NCBI RefSeq assembly: GCF_013155275.1
Contig: NZ_JABJXS010000011.1
Span: forward strand, 44,821 to 108,820
DNA: 64,000 nucleotides
DNA from: Brenneria sp. hezel4-2-4
GTDB lineage: Bacteria > Pseudomonadota > Gammaproteobacteria > Enterobacterales > Enterobacteriaceae
Reading direction: 5' to 3'
Position numbers and translations under genes: made by a program. The notes beneath the pieces are model-generated. The model did no database searches. It saw only the letters and a list, made by a program, of their open reading frames with translations, and had not been told where the DNA came from. Of the stretch, positions 8,948 through 18,128 are shown piece by piece. Positions within the stretch are counted from its first letter, which is position 1. The number at the start of each line of letters is the position of its first letter.

Positions 8948-9619
8948 TTATCGCTGCAACGAGTGATTCAGTTTCTTTTCCAGTTGCTTCTGCAACCAGG
9001 CATAAACAATGATCACCAGCCAGTAAATCAGACCAACAACCAGGAAGGTCTCAAAGAAACGTAACGATTCTGCGGCAATCATCTTGCCTTCCGCAAACAG
9101 TTCGGACACACCCAGCGCAAACGCGACCGAGGTATCTTTAATCAGCGAGATGAACGTGTTGCCCGTTGCCGGCAACGCATTCAGCATGGCCTGAGGCAGC
9201 ACAATCCGACGATAAATCTGCGCCTTGTTCATGCCAATCGATAAACCGGCTTCCGTTTGCCCGAAATCAACCGACGCCAGCGCCGCGCGGAATATTTCCG
9301 CCATGTAAGCCGAAGTTTTCAGACTGAAGCCAATAATCGCCGCCGACATGGCGCTGAGATCGGATAAGGCGGGGAAAAGCTGCGGCAACCCGAAATAGAT
9401 GATAAACAGTTGCACCAGCGAAGGGATGCCGCGGAACAGCGAGATATACAGCTCGACCAGTTTGACGACCGGCGTGATCTTGCTTTCCCTGACCAACGCC
9501 AGCACCAGGCCGATAATCATGGCGAAAAACATAGAAACGATCGCCAGCAACAGCGTCATGGGCAAATAGAGCAATACCTGGGGAAAGACTTTCAACAGGT
9601 AGGCAAGATCGATATTCAT
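8948..9619 (-). CDS. Amino-acid ABC transporter permease (TcyB/YxeN-like)
   Basis: 224 aa, the usual size for a single-permease His/Gln/cystine-type importer. Five or so membrane segments and the EAA loop (GLSIGMNKAQIYRRIVLPQA) are visible, and ELYISLFRGIPSLVQLFI is the usual conserved stretch. Start ATG 9619 matches the family start (short hydrophilic lead, then membrane segment); an in-frame earlier ATG at 9655 adds 12 residues. A single permease gene implies a homodimer, unlike the two-permease system at 3.6-6.0 kb. Confidence 0.9.
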   Translation of the reverse strand: MNIDLAYLLKVFPQVLLYLPMTLLLAIVSMFFAMIIGLVLALVRESKITPVVKLVELYISLFRGIPSLVQLFIIYFGLPQLFPALSDLSAMSAAIIGFSLKTSAYMAEIFRAALASVDFGQTEAGLSIGMNKAQIYRRIVLPQAMLNALPATGNTFISLIKDTSVAFALGVSELFAEGKMIAAESLRFFETFLVVGLIYWLVIIVYAWLQKQLEKKLNHSLQR

Positions 9620-9697
9620 GATTAATACCATTGATACCGCCATCGGGCGCGGCACACCGCGCCGATGGCATTAAGATTGTCAGGAAGCGGTCACGTA

Positions 9698-10495
9698 TTA
9701 ATGAACAGCCGGCGGCGTCGTGATATCCTCGCCAAAATATTTGATCGACAGTTCTTTCAGACGCCCGTCGTCGCGCATTTTGCTCAACTCTTCGTCAAAC
9801 TGTTTACGCAATGCATCGCCCTGCTCATTCTTGTGGAACGGAAAGCTGACTTCCTCGATAACCAACGGATCGCCCACCAGCTTAAACGCCAGGTTGCGTT
9901 TGTTGATTTCGGCCAGCAGGATCGGACGCGAGTTCACGTAACCTTCAACACGTTTGGAAAGCGCATCGTTCATCGCCCCGTCACGCGTTTCATAAGTACG
10001 GATATTCACGCTGCCGTCAGCAAACGCCTGCTTCAGATTGTTGATGTGATTCGACCCCAACACACCCGCCACCGTTTTGCCTTTCAGATCGTCCAGCGTA
10101 TTGATGTCGGCATTATCTTTGTGGGTCACGATCTGGCTGCCGTAATAGCTGTACGGCTGGGCGAAGTTGTACTTTTCCTGACGGACGGGCGTAATAGCCA
10201 CCACGTTGGCGACCGTATCCAGCTTGCCGGCTTCCAACTGCCCCATCAGGCCGCTAAAATCGGCGGTTACCCACTCGACCTTGTAGTTCAGATCCTTGGC
10301 GATAGTTTCCGTAACCTCAACATCGAAACCGACCAGCTTATTATCCTGCTTGAAGCCGCTCGGATAGCTCTGGCCGGTGGAACCCACTTTCAACACTTTC
10401 TGCCCCTGCGCGGCGTTATCCTGGGAATCGCAGCCGGCCACAAGAAAGGCAGTCGTCAACGCTAAAGCGGACAGGGTTAATTTTTTCATTATCAT
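9698..10495 (-). CDS. Amino-acid ABC transporter, substrate-binding lipoprotein (YxeM/TcyA-like)
   Basis: 265 aa. A lipoprotein signal ends in the lipobox VAGC with Cys22; Asp follows at +2, which in enterobacteria usually keeps a lipoprotein in the inner membrane. The mature part is a family-3 binding protein (GSTGQSYPSGFKQDNKLVGF, then LDTVANVVAITPVRQEKYNF). Start ATG 10495 has AGAGG seven bases upstream; ATG 10489 is the alternative. It follows the acetyltransferase gene by 11 bases, so the binding protein is embedded in the operon rather than leading it. Confidence 0.9.
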   Translation of the reverse strand: MIMKKLTLSALALTTAFLVAGCDSQDNAAQGQKVLKVGSTGQSYPSGFKQDNKLVGFDVEVTETIAKDLNYKVEWVTADFSGLMGQLEAGKLDTVANVVAITPVRQEKYNFAQPYSYYGSQIVTHKDNADINTLDDLKGKTVAGVLGSNHINNLKQAFADGSVNIRTYETRDGAMNDALSKRVEGYVNSRPILLAEINKRNLAFKLVGDPLVIEEVSFPFHKNEQGDALRKQFDEELSKMRDDGRLKELSIKYFGEDITTPPAVH

Positions 10496-10506
10496 TTTCG
10501 TGCCTC

Positions 10507-11034
10507 TCATTTTGAGTTTCTCTTTTTCCACTGGTTATATAATTGGGCATCAAGGATTTTTTCCATCCAAATCGTCAGGTGTCCTTTGCCCAAATCGGTT
10601 TGCCCGACTTCTCTAAAACCATAATGTTTATACATCTCAATCAGCCAGGGATGGTTCTGTGCCGTCCCTAACGACACCGCCGGCGCCTTGAGCTGGTCGA
10701 TGAGAATAGTCTGCTCAAGCCAGGCCATCATTTGCTTACCCAGGCCTTGTTTTTTATGCTCAGGATGCGTGGCGAACCACCCCAGGTGCGGCAAACCATA
10801 CGGGCCAGGCTCTGGCCCCCAGGGGTAACGGATGGTGAAGGACGAGACCATTTTCCCTTCCTTTTCCATCACATACACGCCATGGGAAGCAATGTGGTTA
10901 CGCACCATCTCAATGTCGGCGTGTGCCGCGGAGAAATTGATCCCCAACTGACGTATCGGCTCAAAAGCCGCCAACGCCAAAGCCAGAAACGCCTCGTCAT
11001 CCTCCAGCGTAACCTGGCGAAATACCGTACTCAT
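10507..11034 (-). CDS. GNAT-family N-acetyltransferase
   Basis: 175 aa, a single GNAT domain. The acetyl-CoA pyrophosphate loop is seen at HKKQGLGKQMM (Q-x-G-x-G/A form), preceded by the strand WFATHPEH and followed by the GTAQNHPWLIEMYKHYGF segment typical of motif B. AAGGTGG lies four bases before the ATG. Its place between a lyase and an importer, with a deacylase at the end of the operon, suggests that it N-acetylates a small amino-acid substrate, like SnaA/SnaB (YtmI/YxeL) of Bacillus sulfur operons. The specific substrate is inference. Confidence 0.85.
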   Translation of the reverse strand: MSTVFRQVTLEDDEAFLALALAAFEPIRQLGINFSAAHADIEMVRNHIASHGVYVMEKEGKMVSSFTIRYPWGPEPGPYGLPHLGWFATHPEHKKQGLGKQMMAWLEQTILIDQLKAPAVSLGTAQNHPWLIEMYKHYGFREVGQTDLGKGHLTIWMEKILDAQLYNQWKKRNSK

Positions 11035-11047
11035 GATTCCACCTTAT

Positions 11048-12412
11048 TTACGCTGGCAACAGACCCGAGTTATCCGCATAGCGGATCACGTCATCCACTT
11101 TCTGTGGCGCGCTGCCCAGATAATTGGCCGGATTCAACCACCCATCCAGTTCGTCCGATGTTAACTGAGCAGACAGCACGGGGTGTTCCAGCAACACGGA
11201 TTTAAACGACTGGTTGTTTTCGAATGCCTGCATCGAGCACTCATAAACCAGATGATGCGCAGTCTGTTTGCCCAAACGTTTGCCAATCTCAAACATCACT
11301 TTTTCGGACAATAACAAACCGTTTTGCAACTCCAGATTAGCCCGCATCTGTTTTTCATTCACCGACATGCCGCGTAAAATACCCAACGCATTCTGGAGCT
11401 GGGCGGACAGATAGATGTTTATTTCCGGTAAAGCGATCCATTCCGCGCGCCAGCTCATCGCATCACGCTCATGTTCCACCTTCATGGATTCATGGATCAG
11501 CGCCGCGCTTTTGAACACCGGCGAGGTCAGGCTTGCCAACCCCTCAAGCGCCGCCGGATTACGTTTGTGCGGCATCGTCGTCGAACCGATTTTACCTTCC
11601 GAGAACGGCTCCTCGATTTCGTTAATTTCAGTGCGCATCAGGTTGTACAATTCGTTGCCGATCTTGCCTAACGTACCACTGATCAGCACCACCACCGAGG
11701 CATATTCGGAAAAACGATCGCGGGCGGACTGCCAGCCGATATTCGGCGTGTTCAGGCCCAGCTTATCCAGCGTCAAACGCTCGATTGCCGGCCCTTGTTC
11801 GCCAAAGGAAGCATAGGTGCCGATGGCGCCGTTGATATTGCCAACCAGCACGCGCTGTTTGATTTCGCTCAGGCGCTCAAGATGGCGGACAAACTCATCC
11901 AGCCAGACCGCCAGCTTGAAGCCGAAAGTGGTGGGTAACGCCTGCATGCCGTGGGTACGGCCCGTCATCAGCGTATATTGATATTTTTTCGACAGGCGTT
12001 TCAGCTCAACCGCCAACAGTTGGGTGTCCCTGATCACGATGTCAAATGACTGTTTTAATTGTAATACCGTGGCCGTATCGACGATATCCTGCGTGGTCAC
12101 GCCATAGTGGATAAACTCGCCGGCGGCGCCGCACTGTCTCTGAATCGCGGCTATCGTCGGCATCAGGGAATGCTTCATCCGGGCCGCATCCTTGGCGATC
12201 TCTTCCACATCCAGCGCGCCGGCGTCGGCTTTTTCAGCAATCGTTTTTGCCGCGTCCTGCGGGATGACGCCAAGCTCTCCTTCGGCCAGCGCCAGCGCCA
12301 CTTCTACTTCAACTTGCTTGGTCAGGCGGTTATGTTCCGACCACACGCCGCGCATTTCGGGCGTGCCAAAATTATTCCCTATAAGAAGAAAATCAATAAG
12401 ATGTGATGCCAT
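11048..12412 (-). CDS. Aspartase/fumarase-superfamily lyase, possible S-(2-succino) lyase
   Basis: 454 aa. The superfamily signature loop is GSTTMPHKRNP (S-S/T-x-M-P-x-K-x-N-P form) at about residues 275-285. The other active-site regions are also present: HYGVTTQDI (~102-110) and TGRTHGMQA (~149-157). These enzymes release fumarate by beta-elimination (adenylosuccinate lyase, argininosuccinate lyase, aspartase) or act as muconate cycloisomerases. It is too far from purine or arginine genes to be PurB or ArgH, and purB normally sits by hflD. As first gene of an operon with acetyltransferase, cystine-type importer and deacylase, a C-S lyase acting on S-(2-succino)-adducts fits well. A carboxymuconate-cycloisomerase-like or generic succinyl-amino-acid lyase is the alternative. 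Confidence 0.8.
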   Translation of the reverse strand: MASHLIDFLLIGNNFGTPEMRGVWSEHNRLTKQVEVEVALALAEGELGVIPQDAAKTIAEKADAGALDVEEIAKDAARMKHSLMPTIAAIQRQCGAAGEFIHYGVTTQDIVDTATVLQLKQSFDIVIRDTQLLAVELKRLSKKYQYTLMTGRTHGMQALPTTFGFKLAVWLDEFVRHLERLSEIKQRVLVGNINGAIGTYASFGEQGPAIERLTLDKLGLNTPNIGWQSARDRFSEYASVVVLISGTLGKIGNELYNLMRTEINEIEEPFSEGKIGSTTMPHKRNPAALEGLASLTSPVFKSAALIHESMKVEHERDAMSWRAEWIALPEINIYLSAQLQNALGILRGMSVNEKQMRANLELQNGLLLSEKVMFEIGKRLGKQTAHHLVYECSMQAFENNQSFKSVLLEHPVLSAQLTSDELDGWLNPANYLGSAPQKVDDVIRYADNSGLLPA

Positions 12413-12510
12413 AATTTACTCGTTAGTGTTGGATTTACAGGCGGGATTTATATCGTTATTTTAGTCTGCGAAAATATAACATGCGGTAATTAGGCGACTT
12501 ATATCTTCGG

Positions 12511-12525
12511 GATCTATTATAGATC
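12511..12525 (-). promoter_or_regulatory. Candidate promoter / palindrome before the lyase operon
   Basis: A perfect palindrome (GATCTA-TTA-TAGATC) that contains, read on the - strand, a consensus -10 box TATAAT (12516-12521). The hexamer 17 bases upstream (CTCTCC) is a poor -35. A strong -10 with no -35 suggests dependence on an activator; in sulfur-scavenging operons that would commonly be CysB or a LysR relative, but no such site can be called by eye. The transcript would have a leader of about 95 bases. Confidence 0.4.
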
Positions 12526-12581
12526 AGAAAGTTTGATCGGAGAGATTATGCCGACAAGCCGGCTCGACTTAAAACACAGGC

Positions 12582-12610
12582 AAAAAAAAAGCACACCTTT
12601 CGATGTGCTT
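12582..12610 (-). terminator. Intrinsic terminator of the argX-hisR-leuT-proM operon
   Basis: On the - strand, a stem AAGCACA / TGTGCTT (12604-12610 with 12589-12595) is followed directly by a run of T residues (12582-12590). It lies 13 bases after the 3' end of the proline tRNA gene. Confidence 0.9.
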
Positions 12611-12622
12611 TTCTTTGAAAAA

Positions 12623-12699
12623 TGGTCGGCGAGAGAGGATTCGAACCTCCGACCCACTGGTCCCAAACCAGTTGCGCTACCAAGCTGCGCTACTCGCCG
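12623..12699 (-). tRNA. proM: tRNA-Pro (anticodon UGG)
   Basis: 77 nt including an encoded CCA. Acceptor stem CGGCGAG, T-loop GGTTCGAATCC and anticodon TGG in the loop CTGGTTTGGGACCAG are all readable. Last gene of the four-tRNA operon, the same order as in E. coli. Confidence 0.97.
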
Positions 12700-12745
12700 A
12701 ATCTACTGCCGTATTACTTAAGCATCGTCAATGCTTTCGTCTGTG

Positions 12746-12832
12746 TGGTGCGAAGAGAGGGACTTGAACCCTCACGTCCGTTAAGACACTAACACCTGAA
12801 GCTAGCGCGTCTACCAATTCCGCCACCTTCGC
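12746..12832 (-). tRNA. leuT: tRNA-Leu (anticodon CAG)
   Basis: 87 nt including encoded CCA. A class II tRNA with a long variable arm (around TGTCTTAACGGACG), acceptor GCGAAGG and anticodon CAG. Third gene in the operon. Confidence 0.97.
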
Positions 12833-12854
12833 ATAACTCACAAACGTCTAAATC

Positions 12855-12930
12855 TGGGGTGGCTAATGGGACTCGAACCCACGACAACTGGAATCACAAT
12901 CCAGGGCTCTACCAACTGAGCTATAGCCAC
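12855..12930 (-). tRNA. hisR: tRNA-His (anticodon GUG)
   Basis: 76 nt including encoded CCA, with GTGGCTA at the 5' end, so the extra -1 G of histidine tRNAs is encoded. Anticodon GTG in the loop GGATTGTGATTCC. Second gene in the operon. Confidence 0.97.
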
Positions 12931-13023
12931 CATACACCACGCTTTACTGCTTTCTACTATTTGACGCGGTACTTCCTTTACGGGGTAGTAAATGTACCAC
13001 CGCAGCTCTTGCACACAACTTAG

Positions 13024-13100
<77 letters not shown>

Positions 13101-13121
13101 ATAGCGCCGTTGCGGGAGGGG

Positions 13122-13150
13122 ATACTACGGATTTAACGGGTGCCTGTCTA
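13122..13150 (-). promoter_or_regulatory. tRNA operon promoter
   Basis: On the - strand: -35 TAGACA (13145-13150), 17-bp spacer, -10 TAGTAT (13122-13127), then a GC-rich discriminator (CCCCTCCCGC) as expected for a stringently controlled stable-RNA promoter. argX begins 21 bases after the -10. Confidence 0.8.
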
Positions 13151-13239
13151 GTGCTTTTTTATTGAAATGGCGCGTTTGCTTATGCTTTGCTCATTTCACG
13201 TTAAATAACGTACAAATCCGCTCTCCCCTCCCTTAAGAG

Positions 13240-14631
13240 CTACGATTTAGCCCTTATCATCGGCTGTTTTTTACCCAATCCCAGCACAAAATAGCAAAGA
13301 CTGACAAAAGCTAAAAACACCATACCGACGATAAGCGACATCCGCGTATCGACATTGATGTACATGCCCACCAAAACACACAGTAAAAACGCCATTGTCA
13401 GATAATTCACCCACGGGAACAGCACCGATTTGAACGGATGCGCGGCCAGAGCGGCGCGATGATGTTCACGGAAACGCAGTTGGCTTATCAGCACCACAAA
13501 CCACGGGATCATACCGGGCAATACGCTGGCGCTGTAGACATACACAAATACCTGCTCCGGATTGGGGATAATGTAGTTCAGCAGCGAACCCGCCATCAGG
13601 CAGAGAATCGAAATCGTGACGCCTGCCGCCGGAACGCCGCCGGCGGTCACTTTTCCCAGCCAGGCGGGAAGCTGACGGTTGTTCGCCAGTGAATAGAGCA
13701 TACGCCCGCAGCTGTACATTCCGCTGTTGCAGCCGGATAGCGCCGCCGTCAGCACAACAAAGTTAATAATCCCCGCGGCGGCGGTAATGCCGATTTTCGC
13801 GAAGGTCAGCACAAACGGGCTGCCGGAGGTGCCGATTTCATTCCACGGAAAAATCGTCACGATAACGAATATCGCCCCCACGTAAAAAATCAGAATACGC
13901 CACAAAATATTATTGATGGCGCGCTTCAGCGTTACCTGCGGGTTTTTCGCTTCTCCCGCGGTGATCCCGACCAACTCAACGCCCTGATAAGACGCCACCA
14001 CCAGACAGAGCGCGAACAGCAATCCTTTCCAGCCCCCGGCGAAAAAGCCGCCGTGCGCGGTCAGATTGGTAAAACCGGTGGCTTGACCGTGGTTGCCGAA
14101 GCCAAAGAAAATCACCCCCAGCCCGACCACGATCATCACAATAATGGTGGTGATTTTTATCATTGCGAACCAGAACTCGATTTCACCGTACAGCCGCACC
14201 GCCGCCAGATTTGCCCCCGCGACGAGCGCCACCGCCGCGATGGCCGGGATCCATTGCGGCAAGTCGGGAAACCAGAACTGGACATAGACGCCGATCGCCG
14301 TAATTTCTGAAATCCCGACCGCCATCCACATAAACCAATACCCCCACGCGGTGAGGTAGCCAAAAAAGGGATTCATGTATTTATGGGCATACACGGCAAA
14401 AGAACCGGCGACAGGCTCTAGAAACAGCATTTCTCCCATTGAACGCATAATAAAGAAAACGAATATTCCCGCGGTAATGTAGGCCAGCAGGACCGACGGG
14501 CCGGCCCACTTCAACGCGCTGGCCGCGCCCATAAACAACCCGACGCCAATGGTGCCGCCGAGCGCAATCAGCTCGATATGCCGGGCTTCTAAACCCCGGT
14601 GTAGCTTCTCCTGTTTTACATCTTCTGCCAT
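13240..14631 (-). CDS. yifK: Amino-acid permease YifK (ThrP, threonine/serine transporter)
   Basis: 463 aa, APC-family permease with about 12 membrane segments. The N terminus ([28 protein letters not shown]) is the typical AAT-family start with the GTIGVGLF motif that binds the substrate carboxyl group. Assignment as YifK rather than ProY or AroP rests mainly on position: it lies between wecG and argX exactly as in E. coli, and its length is nearly identical (461 aa there). In E. coli and Salmonella YifK imports threonine and serine. AGAGGA is placed three bases before the ATG. The 278-bp gap on the wecG side holds its promoter region and a 15-bp palindrome at 14707-14721. Confidence 0.88.
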   Translation of the reverse strand: MAEDVKQEKLHRGLEARHIELIALGGTIGVGLFMGAASALKWAGPSVLLAYITAGIFVFFIMRSMGEMLFLEPVAGSFAVYAHKYMNPFFGYLTAWGYWFMWMAVGISEITAIGVYVQFWFPDLPQWIPAIAAVALVAGANLAAVRLYGEIEFWFAMIKITTIIVMIVVGLGVIFFGFGNHGQATGFTNLTAHGGFFAGGWKGLLFALCLVVASYQGVELVGITAGEAKNPQVTLKRAINNILWRILIFYVGAIFVIVTIFPWNEIGTSGSPFVLTFAKIGITAAAGIINFVVLTAALSGCNSGMYSCGRMLYSLANNRQLPAWLGKVTAGGVPAAGVTISILCLMAGSLLNYIIPNPEQVFVYVYSASVLPGMIPWFVVLISQLRFREHHRAALAAHPFKSVLFPWVNYLTMAFLLCVLVGMYINVDTRMSLIVGMVFLAFVSLCYFVLGLGKKQPMIRAKS

Positions 14632-14909
14632 AAATCCTCTGTCTTCATCTGTTGTGTTTATCCGGGCGGCAACCGGTTATTGTTGTTATCAACCACCCAC
14701 AGCATCCCTACTCGTAGTAGGCCTTTTAGTAAATTAGCGGTCGTGAAGATACCGCAATGCGCATTGGAATGCACACCGTTCGCTCTGACAAGGGGGGAAT
14801 AAGGTTCAGCATTGATTAACAATTTGCGAATGGGTAATGAAATAACCCGCGAATCTGATTGGCTTGGAAAGGAAACAAGAGCGCGCGACAGGCGCTCCCG
14901 TGAAGAAAA

Positions 14910-15656
14910 CTACAGACGTCCGCTGTAATGATAAGCAACATACTTCAATAATTTTAGCTGGCGGAAAATACGACTCGGCTGCGACAGCAAACGATAGAGC
15001 CATTCCAGCCCCAGATTTTGCCAGGCCAGCGGCGCGCGCTTGACGTGTCCGGTAAAGACATCATAGGTTCCCCCCACGCCCATATATAAAGCATCAGGGT
15101 GGTGACTGCGGCAATCACGCATCAGAATTTCCTGCCGTGGCGATCCCATCGCCACGGTGACAATCTGCGCGCCGCTGGCGCGAATACGCTCAAACAGCGC
15201 ATCGCGCTCCGCCGGCGCGAAATAGCCATCCTGGCTGCCGACGATATTGACGTTCCACTGCGCCCGTAGCTTGGCGGCCGTTTGTGCCAACACCTCCGGC
15301 TTACCGCCGATCAAAAAAACCGGCGTTCCCTCCTGACCGGCACGCAGCATCAGCGCTTCCCACAGGTCGGCGCCGGCGATACGGCTCACCTCGGCCTGCG
15401 GATATTTGCGGCGAATCGAGCGAACAATACTGATCCCGTCCGCATATTTGTATTCGGCCTTATCCAGCAATGTGCGCAATGCCACATCTTTCTCCGCCGT
15501 TAATACTTTCTCGGCGTTAATTGCCACCAACGTTCCGGTGACGACCCGCGGTCCGGCGAAAAGATAATCGACAAACTGCGCCATGTGGCGAAAGCCGTGG
15601 ATAGATAGACCACGAATCGAATATTGCGGGATAACTGCTTTTTCTTCCATTTTCAA
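14910..15656 (-). CDS. wecG: UDP-ManNAcA transferase of ECA lipid II synthesis (WecG)
   Basis: 248 aa (246 in E. coli), glycosyltransferase family 26 (WecG/TagA/CpsF). It adds N-acetyl-D-mannosaminuronic acid from UDP-ManNAcA to undecaprenyl-PP-GlcNAc to give ECA lipid II, at the inner face of the cytoplasmic membrane. Family stretches are visible: [38 protein letters not shown] and [18 protein letters not shown]. It is the last gene of the ECA operon and starts four bases after wzyE. Confidence 0.96.
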   Translation of the reverse strand: MKMEEKAVIPQYSIRGLSIHGFRHMAQFVDYLFAGPRVVTGTLVAINAEKVLTAEKDVALRTLLDKAEYKYADGISIVRSIRRKYPQAEVSRIAGADLWEALMLRAGQEGTPVFLIGGKPEVLAQTAAKLRAQWNVNIVGSQDGYFAPAERDALFERIRASGAQIVTVAMGSPRQEILMRDCRSHHPDALYMGVGGTYDVFTGHVKRAPLAWQNLGLEWLYRLLSQPSRIFRQLKLLKYVAYHYSGRL

Positions 15657-15660
15657 TCCT

Positions 15661-17046
15661 TTACAGCACGCTTCGCGTGGTCGGCGCCGGCGGCGCGATT
15701 GACGGCGCCGACGATGGCCGGGAACGCAGCAGACGCTGCCTGATCAATCCGGCGCTTTCCAGCAGCCAATACATCAATTTGGCGGCCAGCAAGCACAGAC
15801 CAAACACCAGGCAGAAAAACACCACGCGGGAAACAAACGCATCAACGCCTTCACGCGCCAGTACAATGATGTTGAACACCGCCCCAAAACAGAATGCCTG
15901 CAAAACCGCCGCCTTGTATCGATTACCGTCGTTTTTGCCCAATTCATACACCCAGTCGAACCATTTGATAATCAATCCAACGGCGATCGCCCCCAGCGGA
16001 ATGAACAGCACCCCGCCCATCACCACCAGCGAACCTAATAACGTCGGAGAGATTGCCAGCCCGGAATGGTTATTCAACACTTCCCAGGTAAAATAGTTGG
16101 CGCTGTTCAACACCAGATTCGGGCGGTCAGGCCACAGCCAGGAAGGAATAAAGACGTAGAAATCGCGCGCGATGGGCGCCAGCCCCTGAAAGTCGATTTT
16201 ATCGTAGTTCTGCCACAGCAGCGCCAGATTCTCCCACGGCGAGAACGTGTCGCGGGTCAGATACAGAAAAGTATAGAACGCCTCATCGCCGCTGACATCC
16301 ATGCCGTATCGCTTAAGCGCCAGCCAGAACATGCCCACCACGCCGAACACCCCGGCAGCCGCCAGCATCCACAGCGTTATCCAGCCGCGCACAATGCCGA
16401 TAAACAGAAACAGCGCGAAAGCGATGATCACATTCGCCCGCGTCCCGCCGACGATCACATAAGTCAGCATGCCAAACGCCACCGTCCCGATAAGAAACAG
16501 CAGCCAGGCTCGCTGCGTCTGACGCAGGAAATACACCACCAGCATGGCCGGAATAAAGAAATAGAAAAAGCGCTTCAACGCCACGCCGGAGACTTCACTG
16601 GAAAAGATCTGGCTGTAAGAGCGTAATTTGAAGAGCAGAAAACCGTTGTTGAGGAAAAACATGCCAACCGTCGCTATCGCAATCAGCGCCAGCAATATCC
16701 ATGTCAGATGGGCTTCGACCCGGCTCATGGTGAAAACCGGCGGACGGGCCGCGGCGGTCTTCCCGCGCAGGCGGGTTTTATAGCTAACATAGTAAATGGC
16801 GTAAAACGCCGTGGCGGAAAGCAGCGCCTGTAGCAAATACGGCACCGGCACCACTTCAACGCCAAAACGGAAGGCCAAAACGCAGGTAAACGGAAAACCG
16901 AAATAGAAGGTCAGTAGATAAAGCAGCGAAAACAGCACATTGAAGTTAAAACGAACACGACGGAACTCCTGCCAGGTTAGTGTCAGGATAAAAATGACCG
17001 AAATAAGGTAAACCACAAACAGCCCACCAAATTGCCCCAGCGTCAT
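15661..17046 (-). CDS. wzyE: ECA polymerase WzyE
   Basis: 461 aa (about 450 in E. coli), strongly hydrophobic with roughly a dozen membrane segments and a large periplasmic loop. WzyE polymerises the trisaccharide repeat units of enterobacterial common antigen on the periplasmic side, with chain length set by WzzE. The C terminus here ([19 protein letters not shown]) is a Pro/Ser/Ala-rich tail that looks like a small lineage-specific extension. Its start overlaps the wecF stop by four bases. Confidence 0.93.
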   Translation of the reverse strand: MTLGQFGGLFVVYLISVIFILTLTWQEFRRVRFNFNVLFSLLYLLTFYFGFPFTCVLAFRFGVEVVPVPYLLQALLSATAFYAIYYVSYKTRLRGKTAAARPPVFTMSRVEAHLTWILLALIAIATVGMFFLNNGFLLFKLRSYSQIFSSEVSGVALKRFFYFFIPAMLVVYFLRQTQRAWLLFLIGTVAFGMLTYVIVGGTRANVIIAFALFLFIGIVRGWITLWMLAAAGVFGVVGMFWLALKRYGMDVSGDEAFYTFLYLTRDTFSPWENLALLWQNYDKIDFQGLAPIARDFYVFIPSWLWPDRPNLVLNSANYFTWEVLNNHSGLAISPTLLGSLVVMGGVLFIPLGAIAVGLIIKWFDWVYELGKNDGNRYKAAVLQAFCFGAVFNIIVLAREGVDAFVSRVVFFCLVFGLCLLAAKLMYWLLESAGLIRQRLLRSRPSSAPSIAPPAPTTRSVL

Positions 17047-18128
17047 GTTGGTTCTCCCGCTGCCAGCGCCAGAGCCTGCCGCCAGCCGTGCAGATAATTA
17101 GGGTTAAAGAACGCGATCTGATGCTTATCCACGGATGCCAACTGGCGCTGGGCTTCACGCACCAGCGCCTCATCCAGATTATCGCCATAGAACAACACCG
17201 GAAGATGCTGTTCGGTAAGATCCTGCCAGAAAGGATTCTGTCGGCTGATAACAAAGGGAACGCCAAACTGAATCAATAGGCACAGCGTGCCGATGCCCTG
17301 CTGACGATCGAAAATAAAATAACCTAAATCACAGCTGCGCAACATATTCAGATAATCATCAAACGCCAGTTGCTCTTTCAGCAACTGAAAATTTTTAATT
17401 CCAAACAGCGCCAGCCCTTCTTTCTCTACCTGCTCGATATAATGCCGGTTATTGGCCGGGTAACCCATCGGCACAATCACCCGCACATTGGCGCCGAACC
17501 GTTTATGGATGGCGCGCAACGCTTCCTGATGACGATTGGTGCGGTCGCCGGAGTTGCCGACCAGAATAGTCAACGGCCCCGCCAGCGGCTTATCCGCTTT
17601 AACGTCGGTTAACGCCGGATCCATCCGCGTCGGGAAGTAAAGCAACGACGTCGGCACCCGGGGATGCCGCGCTTGATACCAACTCAAATCGCCCCGCGTG
17701 GCGAACACATGCCCGACCCGATTTTGGGCGAGACGCCGTAACAGATAAAACAGACGATACTTCAGGCTGCTTGATTCTTCGTACAGATCCGCCCCCCAGA
17801 TATGCCAGTAAACCTGCGCAGGCTTGATCTTACCGCTCAGCAATGCCAGCCATAACAGGGGATTAAACTGCCCGTGCAGAAAGAAGCGCGTACTGCGATC
17901 GGCGCAGGCCCGCGCAATCACCGCCTGCGCCAGCGTCTTTTTATCCGCATAGGTTTCAATGTGCAGCGCCGGAAAATCAGCCTGCGGCAACGGATCGCGC
18001 GCGGCCACCATAAAATGCCCGACCTGCCGCGCCGGCAATTCGGCCGCCAGCACATTATTAAAGAAACGCAAAACCGTCTGGTTATGGTGCGGGATATCAG
18101 ATCCCAGGACATGGATCAGTGTCGTCAT
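17043..18128 (-). CDS. wecF: TDP-Fuc4NAc:lipid II Fuc4NAc transferase (WecF)
   Basis: 361 aa (359 in E. coli), glycosyltransferase family 56. It adds 4-acetamido-4,6-dideoxygalactose to ECA lipid II to complete the trisaccharide (lipid III). The N-terminal [20 protein letters not shown] and central [16 protein letters not shown] are typical of the family. Four-base overlaps at both ends with wzxE and wzyE indicate coupled translation. Confidence 0.95.
   Translation of the reverse strand: MTTLIHVLGSDIPHHNQTVLRFFNNVLAAELPARQVGHFMVAARDPLPQADFPALHIETYADKKTLAQAVIARACADRSTRFFLHGQFNPLLWLALLSGKIKPAQVYWHIWGADLYEESSSLKYRLFYLLRRLAQNRVGHVFATRGDLSWYQARHPRVPTSLLYFPTRMDPALTDVKADKPLAGPLTILVGNSGDRTNRHQEALRAIHKRFGANVRVIVPMGYPANNRHYIEQVEKEGLALFGIKNFQLLKEQLAFDDYLNMLRSCDLGYFIFDRQQGIGTLCLLIQFGVPFVISRQNPFWQDLTEQHLPVLFYGDNLDEALVREAQRQLASVDKHQIAFFNPNYLHGWRQALALAAGEPT

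Noticed and set aside
11048..12412. Adenylosuccinate lyase (purB) as the housekeeping enzyme
   Set aside because: Context is a sulfur/amino-acid operon with importer, acetyltransferase and deacylase, and purB has a different conserved neighbourhood in enterobacteria.
14707..14721. Palindrome CCTACT-CGT-AGTAGG between yifK and wecG as a terminator
   Set aside because: Both flanking genes are on the - strand and no T tract follows on that strand; the short T run is on the + side, where no gene ends.
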